64,000 nucleotides of DNA, from contig OY856411.1 of assembly GCA_963693085.1 (NCBI GenBank), positions 1,348,178,550-1,348,242,549 on the forward strand. The letters run 5' to 3'. This document shows positions 23,638 through 37,023 of the stretch, piece after piece. The notes below the pieces were generated by a model, which did not search any database, was not told the DNA's origin, and saw only the letters and a program-made list of their open reading frames with translations. Numbering within the stretch: position 1 is the first letter of the stretch; the number at the start of each line of letters is the position of its first letter. The position numbers were made by a program, and so were the translations under genes. This DNA comes from Alisma plantago-aquatica. Lineage: Eukaryota > Streptophyta > Magnoliopsida > Alismatales > Alismataceae.

Positions 23638-26600
23638 ATGAACCCACCTGAAGCAGTGATCAATCCACGGGTAGTGGCAGGTCAGATGAAACTTTTATAT
23701 TCTGATATGTCTACATCCTGTGTTGTATCTGTTTTGATTGATCCGGGTGCTACGCACTCTTTCATCACTTGTGAAGTGATTCGTAACTACAATGTGACTG
23801 TTAGTCATAGGGTAGATAGTTTGTTGTTGGAGACTCCGTTGAGTGGGTCTGCCGTTTTGCAGGAGGTATGTTCTCCCTGCATCCTCTTCGTTTCTGACCA
23901 TCGCATTCAAGTGGACCTTATACCACTTGATATGCAAGGATTTGATATAATCCTTGGGATGGATACCTTAGAAAGGTATAGAGTTGTCTTGGATTGTGAG
24001 TCCAAGTTGGCTGTGTTTGCTGATGAAAGCAACACATGGATCTTTCAAGGAGAAAGAAAGATTCTGCCCACCTGTCTTATATCAGCTATGGTTGCTGATA
24101 AGCTGTTGAGGCAAGGATGTTATGCATTCTTAGCCCATGTGGTATATGTTACCAAGGAAAGTTCCAATCCTACTAAAGTTCCTATAGTCAGGGAATTTGA
24201 AGATGTGTTTCCTGAAGAACTTCCTGGTATACCACCACCTCGGGAGATTGATTTTGAAATCAATCTGATCCCAGATACAAAACCCATAGCTCAGACTCCG
24301 TATAGAATGGCGCCTGCCGAGATGGCAGAACTCAAGAAACAGCTTCAAGAGTTACTTGAGAGAGGTTTTATCCGACCGAGTACTTCACCTTGGGGTGCTC
24401 CGGTCTTGTTTGTTAAAAAGAAAGATGGGTCAATGCGGTTGTGCATCGACTATAGACAACTCAATAAAGTAACAATAAAGAATAAGTACCCTCTGCCGAG
24501 GATTGATGATCTCTTTGACCAGTTGCGTGGTGCAACAGTCTTTTCAAAGATAGACTTGAGGTCTGGATATCATCAACTCCGTATTAAGGATAGTGACATA
24601 TCCAAGTCTGCCTTTAGGACAAGATATGGTCACTATGAGTTCACGGTTATGTCGTTTGGACTAACCAATGCACCAACTGCATTTATGGAACTCATGAATA
24701 GAGTTTTTCGACCTTTCCTTGATCAATGTGTTGTCGTCTTCATAGATGACATTCTGATCTATAGTAAGGATGCTCAGCAACATGAACAACATCTTCGCCA
24801 AGCTTTGGCCTTGCTAAGAGAACATAAGTTGTATGCTAAGTTTAGCAAATGTGAGTTTTGGCTACCGGAGGTATCTTTTCTTGGTCATGTGATATCTGCC
24901 TCGGGAATTTGTGTTGACCCTACGAAAGTAGAAACTGTTCTACAGTGGGAACAACCGAAGACACCGACGGAGATTCGAAGTTTCTTGGGGTTAGCTGGCT
25001 ATTATCGAAGGTTCATTAAGAACTTTAGTTCTATAGCCTTACCTTTGACCAAGTTGACCTGGAAAGATGTTCCTTTTTCTTGGAGTGATAAGTGTCAGCA
25101 GTCTTTTCAGTTGCTAAAGGAGAGATTGACAAGTGCACCTGTGCTAGTGCTACCTGAACAAGGAAAAGGATATGTAGTCTTCTGTGATGCTTCCAAGAAT
25201 GGACTTGGATGTGTGTTGATGCAGGATAAACAAGTGATTTCTTTTGCTTCCCGAAAGCTTAAGAAACACGAGGAGAATTATCCGACACACGATCTAGAGT
25301 TAGCTGTTGTGGTTCATGCCTTGAAAATCTAGAGACACTATCTCTACGGAGAAACATTCCAGATTTTCACAGACCACAAAAACCTTAAGTATATCTTCTC
25401 TCAGCATGATATCAACATGAGGCAACGTCGCTGGATGGAGTTAATCAAGGACTATGACTGTACAATTGATTACCATCCATGCAAGGCCAATGTTGTTGCA
25501 GATGCCTTGAGTAGGAAATCAGCAACATCAACCATGAATAGAGAACAACTAAACTCATTAGTATGCTCTAGGAGAGATATGCTTATCTCGTTAAGGCAAG
25601 ACAATGTACAGTTAAAGGTGTCATTGTTAGCCGGTTTGTTAGCTGAGATGCATATTAAACCTACCCTAAGAGAGCAGATTAAGGAAGCACAGCTAGGTGA
25701 TGCTGCAGTTCAACAGATTAGATTTGAGTATGGAAATGAGAAACAAGATGGTTTTCATGACTCAGAGGATTAGGTAGCTTGTTATAATGGAAGGATGATA
25801 GTGTCGGATGTGGACAACTTGAGAAAGTTAGTCCTGGAAGAAGCCCATTCTTCCATGTATGCTATGCATCCAGGGAGCACCAAGATGTATCGGAATTTGA
25901 AAGAAATGTATTGGTGGCCTGGAATGAAGAAGGATGTTGCAGAATTTGTTATGAGGTGTCCTGTGTGTCAGCAAGTTAAAGCTGAACACCAGAAGCCTGC
26001 AGGTACAATGCAACCTTTACCCATACCACAGTGGAAGTGGGACCATGTGACCATGGACTTTGTAGTTGGCCTACCCATGACAAGCAAGGGACATGATTCC
26101 ATTTGGGTAATTATTGATAGGTTGACTAAGACAGCGCATTTCTTACCTGTCAAAACAACCTATTCTGCTGAAAGGTTATCAGAGTTGTATGTTCAAGAGA
26201 TAGTGCGTTTGCACGGAGTTCCTGACACAATAGTTTCTGACAGAGGTCATCAGTTTACGAGTCGTTTTTGGGAACAGTTACACAGAGCCTTAGGAACCAA
26301 GCTGAGATTTAGTACGGCCTTTCATCCACAGACTGATGGACAGTCGGAAAGGACCATACAAACCTTAGAAGTCCTGTTGAGGGCATGTGTTCTCCAGTTC
26401 ACCGGAAGTTGGGATCTACACCTAAGCTTGATAGAGTTTGCCTATAACAATAGCTATCAGCATAGTATTGATATGGCACCTTATGAAGCCTTGTATGGTA
26501 GACGTTGTAGATCACCTTTGTGTTGGTTTGAGACTGGTGAACATCAGTTGTTAGGTCCTGACCTTGTGCAGCAGACCACAGAAAAGATTAAAGTAATACA

Positions 26601-27093
26601 ACAAAAGATTAAGACTGCTCAGGATAGGAAGAAATCTTATGCTGACAAACGTCGTAGACCCTTAGAGTTCCAGGTTGGAGACAGAGTGTATCTCAAGGTC
26701 TCACCTTGGAAAGGAGTCCTCCGTTTTGGAAGGAAAGGGAAGTTAGCTCCTAGATTTATGGGGCCTTATCCAATCATTGAACGGATTGGAAAGGTAGCAT
26801 ATAGACTAGAGCTGCCCTTAGAGTTACAGAGGTTACACCTTGTGTTTCACATTTCTATGTTGAAGAAATGTCACCCAGACACCGAGTCAATTCTACAACC
26901 CATGGAAGTAGAATTGAATGATGATATATCCTATGAGGAAGGACCAGTGTCAATCCTTGATAAAAGAATTAAAAAGTTAAAGAAGAAAGATATAAGTCTT
27001 GTGAAAGTCCTCTGGAATCACTGTGGCGTTGAAGAAGCCACTTGGGAACTAGAGGATGAGATGAGAAGGAAGTATCCTGCCCTTTTCTCTTGA
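23638..27093 (+). pseudogene. pol, internal unit 1
   Basis: The longest open run is 564 codons. Protease: the D-S-G site reads D-P-G-A (23740-23751), a change expected to inactivate it. [19 protein letters not shown], then FIDD at 24739-24750. RNase H: FCDAS at about 25180, then a TAG at 25330 where the outer element has Trp. Another TAG is at 25771. Integrase: HHCC finger about 25867-25968 and core with Asp 26056, Asp 26239 and Glu 26347, a DD35E spacing. GPY/F module and chromodomain (about 26935-27078, GVEEATWELEDE) follow. Terminal stop TGA is at 27091. There are no frameshifts. Stops 25330 and 25771 are shared with unit 2. Confidence 0.9.
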
Positions 27094-27125
27094 TATGTCT
27101 TATCGATTTCGGGGACGAAATCCTT

Positions 27126-27142
27126 GTAAGGGGAGGATAATT
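27126..27142 (+). other. Polypurine tract, internal unit 1
   Basis: AAGGGGAGGATAATT lies directly before the TG of LTR 2. A GGGGACGAAAT phrase just upstream is also shared by the elements here. Confidence 0.8.
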
Positions 27143-30100
27143 TGTAACATCCCTGACCTGGGTTATGAGTTAACCCTAGGTGTTTTGCCTAAATATGTAA
27201 TTAAATCTTTGTGATTAACTCTGAGCATGTAATTAAGTTTCTCAGAAACATATATTTCAGTATTTGCTCCTTTTTATTTAAAGTTGTAACATTGTTTTGA
27301 TATACAGGGACCTATGTGCAATTTACCTAGTTGAAAGGGTTAGCTTGCAATTTGCACATGATGAGATGTTCCTCTGATGATTGAGACATCATGAGAAATC
27401 TTTTTGGCAAAGTTTGAGGGATTTCCCAAGCTTGGGCACCAAGGTGCAGCTGCGGAAGCAATCCCGGTGCTTGAAATCCTAATTTGGGGTAAAATGCAAT
27501 TTACCCAAATTAAGGGATGCAATTTGTAAAATATATCATCTAATGTATCTTTTAGAACTTTTGCCATCATTTAGAGAAGAAATGATGAGGAAGTCACCTC
27601 AATTGAATTATCAAGTTATGAAATATACCTTGTGATTGAATAATCAGGGTATATGTGCAATAGCTCTTTATGTAAGTACCTTAGTATTAGATTGATCTTC
27701 CTTGCCTCTTTTTCTAGACCTTAAGAGAAGTTTTGTCCTTAGAATAAAGAGGAAGGGACGAGCAAGTAATGAAGGAAGGACCTAGTTGGATTTATGGGAA
27801 ACTTATGGGCCTTTAATGAAACATCACCCATATATATATACACTTTACCTCTCAAGCAAAGGAACCTTTCCTTCGTGCATATCACTGTTTCCCCTTGCTT
27901 GGCCGACTAAGGACTGTCTTGGAGCTCAAAGAGGAATGACCAAGGGTGCAAGGTAGGTTTGAATCCCTCTTCTTGCCTAATTCCATGGTTAGAACTCGAA
28001 TTCAAGGTCAATTTGGTGACTAACTCATGAAACCCTATCTTTCTAGCCATCCTTTCTCATTTTTCCCTTAGAGTTTTCACCTTGGCCAACCTGTGGGAAC
28101 TCAAGGACGCCATTAGAGCTTGGAGCTCAAGGAGCAAGCTTTAGGCGGGTTTTATAACTCTAAACCCATGCTTTACTATGTATATCTCTTATATGCGGTT
28201 AGATGATAGCTCTTCATGTTTCCCTACTTTTCTCTGCTATTTTACAAGCAAATCCATGGGATATCCATACTGTTCTTGAGCTAGGAGATGAAGGCGTGAT
28301 TTCCAAGAAAAACCCACCGCTTTTCACTTTCTTAAACGGTCCTAACAGTTTGCTCTCTCGGTCTCAGGACCGCGAGGTGAGCAAACGGTCTCTGGACCGC
28401 GAGAGGGCAAACGGTCTTCACGACCATTTGGACCCAGCGTGGACCGTATAAGAAATCTGTTCCTAATTATATAGGTTAATCATCCTCAAAATTTGAGAGG
28501 CTAACACCAAAGGAATCGGGAGATATGACCTTTTTAAGTAACAACTTTAATTGAATTTATTCCTGATTTTCAAACGGTCTGAAATTGCCTTTTTGGGCAA
28601 ACGGTCTCAAGACCGTGTAAGGTCGTTGACCAAGCGTTGACCATATGAAATTACTGTTCAAAATTATGTTAGTTAACAACTCACCAAGTTTAATGGTCTA
28701 ATTCCAAACGAGCTAAGAGTTGAAGGGTGATTACTAGGGCTAACCCTAGATGAAATCAGTACTGAAATTATGGTGACCTAATTAGGGTTTTTAGGGTTGA
28801 TTGACCTAAACGGTCTCAAGACCGTTTGGGGGACATCCAAACGGTCTCAAGACCGTGAGGGCAATCAACCATGACCGTTTGGAGGTCTGGGGTCAAGAAT
28901 AGTTGACCAATTGAAGGTACATTTATACCAAATTATATTGCAATTAAATATTGATATGATCATCAACTTAATAGGTCAGACCTTGATGAATTTGCACTAA
29001 AATCCAAAATTGGATGGGCAAACGGTCTCAAGACCGTTTGGAACTCATCCAAACGGTCTCAAGACCGAGAGGACAATCACCCAAGACCGTTTGAAGGTCT
29101 AGGGTTAAGATAATTTGACCAATTGAGGACCCAATTTCAATAAGTTATCAAATTAATCAAAATTCTGATTTTGTGACTCAATCATGGTTCAACCCCTATC
29201 AAATCACATTAGATCTTGAGGAAATATTGGGCAAACGGTCTCAAGACCATTTGGGGTCCACCCACATGATCTCAAGACCGTTTGGGCCAAGTTTGGGCCC
29301 AATTGGAGCTCAATTGAAGGGTTCAACCTTGTGTTGATGCACATTGTTGAGTGTTGATGGGTGAACATTGATAGACTCTAATTGAATCGATTTCAACCCT
29401 AATTGGTCAACAATTGAGGGTCAATTGAATGACCAATTGGTTAAGCATAATCTTATTTGACCCAATCCATAAGTGGTCAACATGGCTCTGACCTTTTGAG
29501 GGCTTCAACATGAGTTGACATTATCGGTTGTATCATTGAATCTTGTTGATGGTCCAAGTGGTTGAGACCATGTGAGCCTCGCGGTCTCAAGACCGTGAGA
29601 GGGCTCGTGGTCTCAAGACCGAGAGAGGGCTCACGGTCTCAAGACCGTGAGGGGCCTCGCAGTCCTGAGGTCAAAGGTGGGTAAACGGTCCACACCATCC
29701 TCGCGGTCTTGAAATCAAATGAAGGCTCGCGGTCTTGAAGAAGGTTGAGAGGGCTCGCGGTCTTGAAGAAGGTTGATAGGGCTCGCGGTCTTGGAAGAGG
29801 TTGAGGGCTCGCGGTCCTAAGGTCAAAGGTGGCTAAATGGTCAACTCACCCTCGCGGTCCTGAAAGTCACATTGGTTAAAAGGTCAACTCAACCAATGGG
29901 TCTCAAATCGATTGAGGGTTGATGGTTGAGATCGATCAAAATAATTCAAGTTTGACTTCATTCAATCAATTGATAATATAAATAGTTCAATGATGCCCTA
30001 ATCTAAAACCTAATGATAACCTAGGATATTAAGGGGTTAATTGACTAAGGTTTTGACCATGATGATGATCAATGGGGTGAATTACGAAAATACCCCTGAA

Positions 30101-32204
30101 GGGTCAATTGAGTAATACCTTGCTCGATTCAAACCCTAATTACATAAGAATGATGTTTTTAACCATAATGATTCCATCCAACTTGATCTAGTCTAATGTT
30201 ATCATCAATCACTAATATGAATAAAAAGAAAGTATTCTAGAGAGAGAAAGTACTCTAGAGAGAGAAAGTACCCTAGAGAGAGAAAGTAACCCTAATTGGA
30301 TGGAAACTTAAGTGAAGCATCTTCAATGCACATGAATGTGTATAATTAGGGTATGATCCACCTGTGTGAAGTCATAGAAACCCTAATTATGATAAATGAT
30401 GAACCTTTAACTAATCTGAGAGCATTAATGATGATGTTTCTCATACATGATGATGATATGAGATCAACTCACCTTAATGTGAGTAGTAAACCCTAATTCA
30501 AGGGTGATGACATGTAATGTGAATAGTAAACCCTAATTCAAGGGTGATGACATGTAATGTGAATAGTAAACCCTAATTCAAGGGTAATGGCATGCAAATA
30601 AGTATTAAACTCCAATTGATGAGAATCGGAGGATTTAACTCTTATGACAAGAGTGGAAAGTATATTCCTTATTTTGTATTACCTTTATCAGTTGAATTAA
30701 CCATGCAGGTTCTGATACGAAGGTGATCATATCCAGGTATGGATGTTGATGTTATATTCATTGAAGGCATGTTGTTAGCCTTATGAATAAGAAAAGTAAC
30801 TTGATGCCTTGTCAACGGCATCCCATAATGATAATGGGATGTGAGAGCCATGAATACCATCAAAGTCAGGCTTTAGAGATGACTTGTGATGAGTATGATG
30901 AGAAATTATGATTGATATGAGTTAGGCCTGCTACATTTAGTATTCTTCTGTTATAGATGTTATGCTACTGTTATTGTTTGAAGAACAATGTATGTTGTTA
31001 AAGAATACTGAATGTACCTAACTAATCAAGTCTAATATAGAGCCATGATCATAGATCCATCATTGTCAGAGATTAAGTGATGGTGAAACAAGTTTTCCTC
31101 AGGGAACTCCTGGAGCACATACTTTTGAGTATGTGGGGTACATGTATGTGTAGAACCTTACATCCTAGTGTAGGAAAGTGATGTAGAAGTGTAATCCATC
31201 CATCCTTCACTATAATTCCATACCGTCTCAGTGGTAGGTAAACATGAAACCTCCTGATGACGAAGAAAACACAGATATCCGTATCAGTGGAGATAAACAT
31301 AAAATCCCCTGATGACGAAGAGAGTACAGAACGCCACTGTGACTCTAGAATAGCGAAGGACCAGTTTACCCTGGTGAGCTATAGTAGTAGAGACACGAGA
31401 TGTCCTACAAGTGATCCTCTCACTGACTGAGGAAGGTGAAGGTCATGAGAATCCGGCTCTCTTAGTGACCTATGTATGATACTGATGTGACTTCTCAGCG
31501 ATCAGTTGGAGTATGAGTGGTATGCCTCATCTCCACAGGGCATAATGTTGTTTGTAAAACATAATCAACCACGTAGTATACTTGTTAGAGATAACTCCAA
31601 GTTAGTTGATTGATGTTACACTGTTATAGTGCTTATACTTCTTCGTATCTCATAAATGTTGAGATCTTGTTATAGTTGCAACTGTTATCTAATACTTTGA
31701 AGGCTTTACTGCTTAAGATATTCTTTGATGGTATATTAAAGCTTCTGGCGAAGAGTTATAACTCTCGCTGGGACAATTATGTAAAATTGTCTCACCCCGT
31801 AGACTTCAACTTTTTAGGTGGACGTCGGAGACGAAGGAACCAGCCTACAGGTGACCAGTCTCAGCAGCAGCAGCACCAGGAGCAGCAGTAATCTCAGGTG
31901 GAGATTTAGTCTGCCATGGGGTGTAGTTAGAGTCAGTCCTATGTGTCCTCTGTACTCTCAGGTCTTGGAGTCTTGTGTTATGTGATCTTGAGATTTTGTA
32001 TTTTGATGTATATAATTACTCAAGAAGTAATTATCCTGAGATGTAAACAAGTTTATCTCACTTTATGAAAGAAGTTTTTATGGATCCAAGCTCTTGTCTC
32101 GAAAAGTTTTAATTTCCCGTGATTTTTGTCTTCAGCTGATTATCGAATCACTTCCGCTAAGTTTTAATCGTGTTTATGTCATGGTTTGGAGATCAGAGCC
32201 CACA
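27143..32204 (+). mobile_element. LTR 2 (middle) of inner array, mosaic, 5,062 bp
   Basis: It runs from TGTAACATCC to GAGCCCACA. Over its first ~3.1 kb it shares with LTR 3 a 15-bp loss near 28115, a loss near 28434, GTTAATCATCC at about 28474 and a three-unit AGAGAGAAAGTA repeat at 30240-30291. From about 30482 it shares with LTR 1 the states GTGAGTAG, GATACGAAGG, TCAACGGC, GGGATGTG, ATAGATGTT, AACAAG, CATGTATG and TCACTTCC, against LTR 3. The solo LTR at 50335 supports LTR 3 as ancestral at most of these. Confidence 0.95.
28359..29861. repeat. Array of GGTCTCAAGACC dyads in LTR 2
   Basis: This is the same array as 18470-19980, with small differences. For instance a half-site reads CTCGTGGTCT near 29605 where LTR 1 and LTR 3 have CTCACGGTCT, and ACCATTTGGG near 29256 where they have ACCATGTGGG. 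Confidence 0.8.
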
Positions 32205-32209
32205 ATTAG

Positions 32210-32221
32210 TGGTATCAGAGC
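32210..32221 (+). other. Primer-binding site, internal unit 2
   Basis: TGGTATCAGAGC lies five bases past LTR 2, identical to unit 1. Its presence shows that the middle LTR can serve structurally as a 5' LTR. Confidence 0.9.
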
Positions 32222-32335
32222 TCTAGGTCAGTTGAGTCTACAGAGCCATAGGACTTAGGATGTCGAGTCTATCTTTAGTACTCCTTCCTTATCTAATAGA
32301 ATCTTCTGCTCCTCAGGAGAAGAAGATACCTAAGG

Positions 32336-33514
32336 ATGTCAGAACATCATGATGAGTACGTGGCAGAGAGTAGTGCTAGTGCACCTCGAGGCGGTGCAAG
32401 GGTTCTGAGGATAGAACAACCTGCACCTGAGTCGCCAAGAGAGCCACCCCAGTTCGACCCAGCTGACATGAGTAACCCAGCTGTACAGACGATGTTCGGG
32501 CAGTTCATGACTGCCATGACACATATAACCGATAGGATGCCCATTCCTACACCTAGGACACCTGTCCAGCATGAAGCACAAGGTATCGGTAAGACGTTCG
32601 AACGACTTCGTCGTGTCGGAGCTACCGAGTACTTCGGAACTGCCGACCCTGCAGATGCTGACTTATGGTTGACAGAGTTGGAGAAGGCTTTCAGAATTCT
32701 TATGATTTCGGAAGCTGAGAAGGTTAGACATGCTGTCTATCTTCTCAAAGGCAGTGCTGGTCACTGGTGGAACATGGAAGAGCAGAAGAGACCTGGAGTA
32801 GAGTTCTCATGGGAAGAGTTTCGTCGGGAATTTATCAATAGATATTTTCCAAAGACCTTCCTAGATGAGAAGATCTCTCAGTTCGAGAAACTAAGGCAAG
32901 GTCTGATGAACATTAGCGAGTATGAAGCTAAATTCATGGAGTTGCTGCAGTTCTGTCCGCACATGGCTACTACGGATGAGGAAATAATCAGAAGATTTGA
33001 GAAGGGTTTGAATTCTGATATGTCAACCCCTGTATCTACCTTAGAGAACTGAGAGAGATTCTCTACCTTCGTTGAGTCAGTCTGAAGGATAGAGAGATCT
33101 GTGGTTGAGAAGAGACAAACCCATAAAAGATATCCACAGTTCCAGGGTTCTTCATCTAGGGATTCCAAGAAACCTAGATTCTCTGCACCTAACCCTCCAC
33201 CACCCAGATCGAGTTTTCAAACTCAATGGACACCAAGCAGAGGTAGAGGACGGAGTCAACCGCTTCAAGGGACGCACAGTTCTGCATCAGTGTCAGTTAC
33301 TGGACCACCCAGACCACAACAACAGGAGAGGAATTGCTACAACTGTGGAAAGGTGGGACACTTGATGAAGGATTGCCGTTCTAGGCCTGCTAGTGTGACA
33401 CAACAACCTCCGAGACAGAATCAACAGAGATCTCAGAGCAGACAACATCAAGGAGCAGCTCGAGGACGTGGACAAGCATCTCAAGCTGGATCATCAGCAC
33501 CACCTCAACACTAG
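32336..33514 (+). pseudogene. gag, internal unit 2
   Basis: It is collinear with unit 1 gag (offset 9,898 bases), with the same ATG and capsid landmarks and an intact CCHC knuckle. Stops occur at 33050 (TGA, shared), 33083 (TGA, private, where unit 1 has CGA) and 33512 (TAG, shared). The unit 1 stop at 23239 is CAG here. An internal open run from 33101 covers the knuckle and basic tail. The pattern of shared and private stops shows common damage first and separate decay afterwards. Confidence 0.88.
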
Positions 33515-33535
33515 GCGACTGCAAGGTTCTATGCT

Positions 33536-36500
33536 ATGAACCCACCTGAAGCAGTGATCAATCCACGGGTAGTGGCAGGTCAGATGAAACTTTTATATTC
33601 TGATATGTCTACATCCTGTGTTGTATCTGTTTTGATTGATCTGGGTGCTACACACTCTTTCATCACTCGTGAAGTGATTCGTAACTACAATGTGACTGTT
33701 AGTCATAGGGTAGATAGTTTGTTGTTGGAGACTCCGTTGAGTGGGTCTGCCGTTTTGCAGGAGGTATGTTCTCCCTGCATCCTCTTCGTTTCTGACCATC
33801 GCATTCAAGTGGACCTTATACCACTTGATATGCAAGGATTTGATATAATCCTTGGGATGGATACCTTAGAAAGGTATAGAGTTGTCTTGGATTGTGAGTC
33901 CAAGTTGGCTGTGTTTGCTGATGAAAGCAACACATGGATCTTTCAAGGAGAAAGAAAGATTCTGCCCACCTGTCTTGGATCAGCTATGGTTGCTGATAAG
34001 CTGTTTAGGCAAGGATGTTATGCATTCTTAGCCCATGTGGTATATGTTACCAAGGAAAGTTCCAATCCTACTAAAGTTCCTATAGTCAGGGAATTTGAAG
34101 ATGTGTTTCCTGAAGAACTTCCTGGTATACCACCACCTCGGGAGATTGATTTTGAAATCAATCTGATCCCAGATACAAAACCCATAGCTCAGACTCCGTA
34201 TAGAATGGCGCCTGCCGAGATGGCAGAACTCAAGAAACAGCTTCAAGAGTTACTTGAGAGAGGTTTTATCCGACCGAGTACTTCACCTTGGGGTGCTCCG
34301 GTCTTGTTTGTTAAAAAGAAAGATGGGTCAATGCGGTTGTGCATCGACTATAGACAACTCAATAAAGTAACAATAAAGAATAAGTACCCTCTGCCGAGGA
34401 TTGATGATCTCTTTGACCAGTTGCGTGGTGCAACAGTCTTTTCAAAGATAGACTTGAGGTCTGGATATCATCAACTCCGTATTAAGGATAGTGACATATC
34501 CAAGTCTGCCTTTAGGACAAGATATGGTCACTATGAGTTCACGGTTATGTCGTTTGGACTAACCAATGCACCAACTGCATTTATGGAACTCATGAATAGA
34601 GTTTTTCGACCTTTCCTTGATCAATGTGTTGTCGTCTTCATAGATGACATTCTGATCTATAGTAAGGATGCTCAGCAACATGAACAACATCTTCGCCAAG
34701 CTTTGGCCTTGCTAAGAGAACATAAGTTGTATGCTAAGTTTAGCAAATGTGAGTTTTGGCTACCGGAGGTATCTTTTCTTGGTCATGTGATATCTGCCTC
34801 GGGAATTCGTGTTGACCCTACGAAAGTAGAAACTGTTCTACAGTGGGAACAACCGAAGACACCGACGGAGATTCGAAGTTTCTTGGGGTTAGCTGGCTAT
34901 TATTGAAGGTTCATTAAGAACTTTAGTTCTATAGCCTTACCTTTGACCAAGTTGACCTGGAAAGATGTTCCTTTTTCTTGGAGTGATAAGTGTCAGCAGT
35001 CTTTTCAGTTGCTAAAGGAGAGATTGACAAGTGCACATGTGCTAGTGCTACCTGAACAAGGAAAAGGATATGTAGTCTTCTGTGATGCTTCCAAGAATGG
35101 ACTTGGATGTGTGTTGATGCAGGATAAACAAGTGATTTCTTTTGCTTCCCGAAAGCTTAAGAAACACGAGGAGAATTATCCGACACACGATCTAGAGTTA
35201 GCTGTTGTGGTTCATGCCTTGAAAATCTAGAGACACTATCTCTACGGAGAAACATTCCAGATTTTCACAGACCACAAAAACCTTAAGTATATCTTCTCTC
35301 AGCATGAGCTCAACATGAGGCAACGTCGCTGGATGGAGTTAATCAAGGACTATGACTGTACAATTGATTACCATCCAGGCAAGGCCAATGTTGTTGTAGA
35401 TGTCTTGAGTAGGAAATCAGCAACATCAACCATGAATAGAGCACAACTAAACTCATTAGTATGCTCTAGGAGAGATATGCTTATCTCGTTAAGGCAAGAC
35501 AATGTACAGTTAAAGGTGTCATTGTTAGCCGGTTTGTTAGCTGAGATGCATATTAAACCTACCCTAAGAGAGCAGATTAAGGAAGCACAGCTAGGTGATG
35601 CTGCAGTTCAACAGATTAGATTTGAGTATGGAAATGAGAAACAAGATGGTTTTCATGACTCAGAGGATTAGGTAGCTTGTTATAATGGAAGGATGATAGT
35701 GTCGGATGTGGACAACTTGAGAAAGTTAGTCCTGGAAGAAGCCCATTCTTCCATGTATGCTATGCATCCAGGGAGCACCAAGATGTATCGGAATTTGAAA
35801 GAAATGTATTGGTGGCCTGGAATGAAGAAGGATGTTGCAGAATTTGTTATGAGGTGTCCTGTGTGTCAGCAAGTTAAAGCTGAACACCAGAAGCCTGCAG
35901 GTACAATGCAACCTTTACCCATACCACAGTGGAAGTGGGACCATGTGACCATGGACTTTGTAGTTGGCCTACCCAGGACAAGCAAGGGACATGATTCCAT
36001 TTGGGTAATTATTGATAGGTTGACTAAGACAGCGCATTTCTTACCTATCAAAACAACCTATTCTGCTGAAAGGTTATCAGAGTTGTATGTTCAAGAGATA
36101 GTGCGTTTGCACGGAGTTCCTGACACAATAGTTTCTGACAGAGGTCCTCAGTTTATGAGTCATTTTTGGGAACAGTTACACAGAGCCTTAGGAACCAAGC
36201 TGAGATTTAGTACGACCTTTCATCCACAGACTGATGGACAGTTGGAAAGGACCATACAAACCTTAGAAGTCCTGTTGAGGGCATGTGTTCTCCAGTTCAC
36301 CGGAAGTTGGGATCTACACCTAAGCTTGATAGAGTTTGCCTATAACAATAGCTATCAGCATAGTATTGATATGGCACCTTATGAAGCCTTGTATGGTAGA
36401 CGTTGTAGATCACCTTTGTGTTGGTTTGAGACTGGTGAACATCAGTTGTTAGGTCCTGACCTTGTGCAGCAGACCACAGAAAAGATTAAAGTAATACAAC

Positions 36501-36991
36501 AAAAGATTAAGACTGCTCAGGATAGGAAGAAATCTTATGCTGACAAACGTCGTAGACCCTTAGAGTTCCAGGTTGGAGACAGAGTGTATCTCAAGGTCTC
36601 ACCTTGGAAAGGAGTCCTCCGTTTTGGAAGGAAAGGGAAGTTAGCTCCTAGATTTATGGGGCCTTATCCAATCATTGAACGGATTGGAAAGGTAGCATAT
36701 AGACTAGAGCTGCCCTTAGAGTTACAGAGGTTACACCTTGTGTTTCACATTTCTATGTTGAAGAAATGTCACCCAGACACCGAGTCAATTCTACAACCCA
36801 TGGAAGTAGAATTGAATGATGATATATCCTATGAGGAAGGACCAATGTCAATCCTTGATAAAAGAATTAAAAAGTTAAAGAAGAAAGATATAAGTCTTGT
36901 GAAAGTCCTCTGGAATCACTGTGGCGTTGAAGAAGCCACTTGGGAACTAGAGGATGAGATGAGAAGGAAGTATCATGCCCTTTTCTCTTGA
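33536..36991 (+). pseudogene. pol, internal unit 2
   Basis: Same domain order and length as unit 1 pol. The protease site reads D-L-G-A (33638-33649) instead of D-S-G. RT keeps FIDD (about 34637-34648). A private TGA at 34904 (CGA in unit 1) falls just after the RT connection motif SFLGLAGYY. Shared TAG stops lie at 35228 and 35669. The integrase HHCC finger and DD35E core are retained, though SERT reads LERT near the glutamate. GPY/F and chromodomain follow, ending with TGA at 36989. The two units differ at roughly three dozen sites over the 4,836-bp internal region by eye. Confidence 0.9.
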
Positions 36992-37023
36992 TATGTCTTA
37001 TCGATTTCGGGGACGAAATCCTT

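Noticed and set aside
24739..24750. FIDD instead of YxDD as a broken reverse transcriptase motif
   Set aside because: FIDD or YIDD variants are normal in Ty3/gypsy elements, and the same motif is present in all RT copies here.
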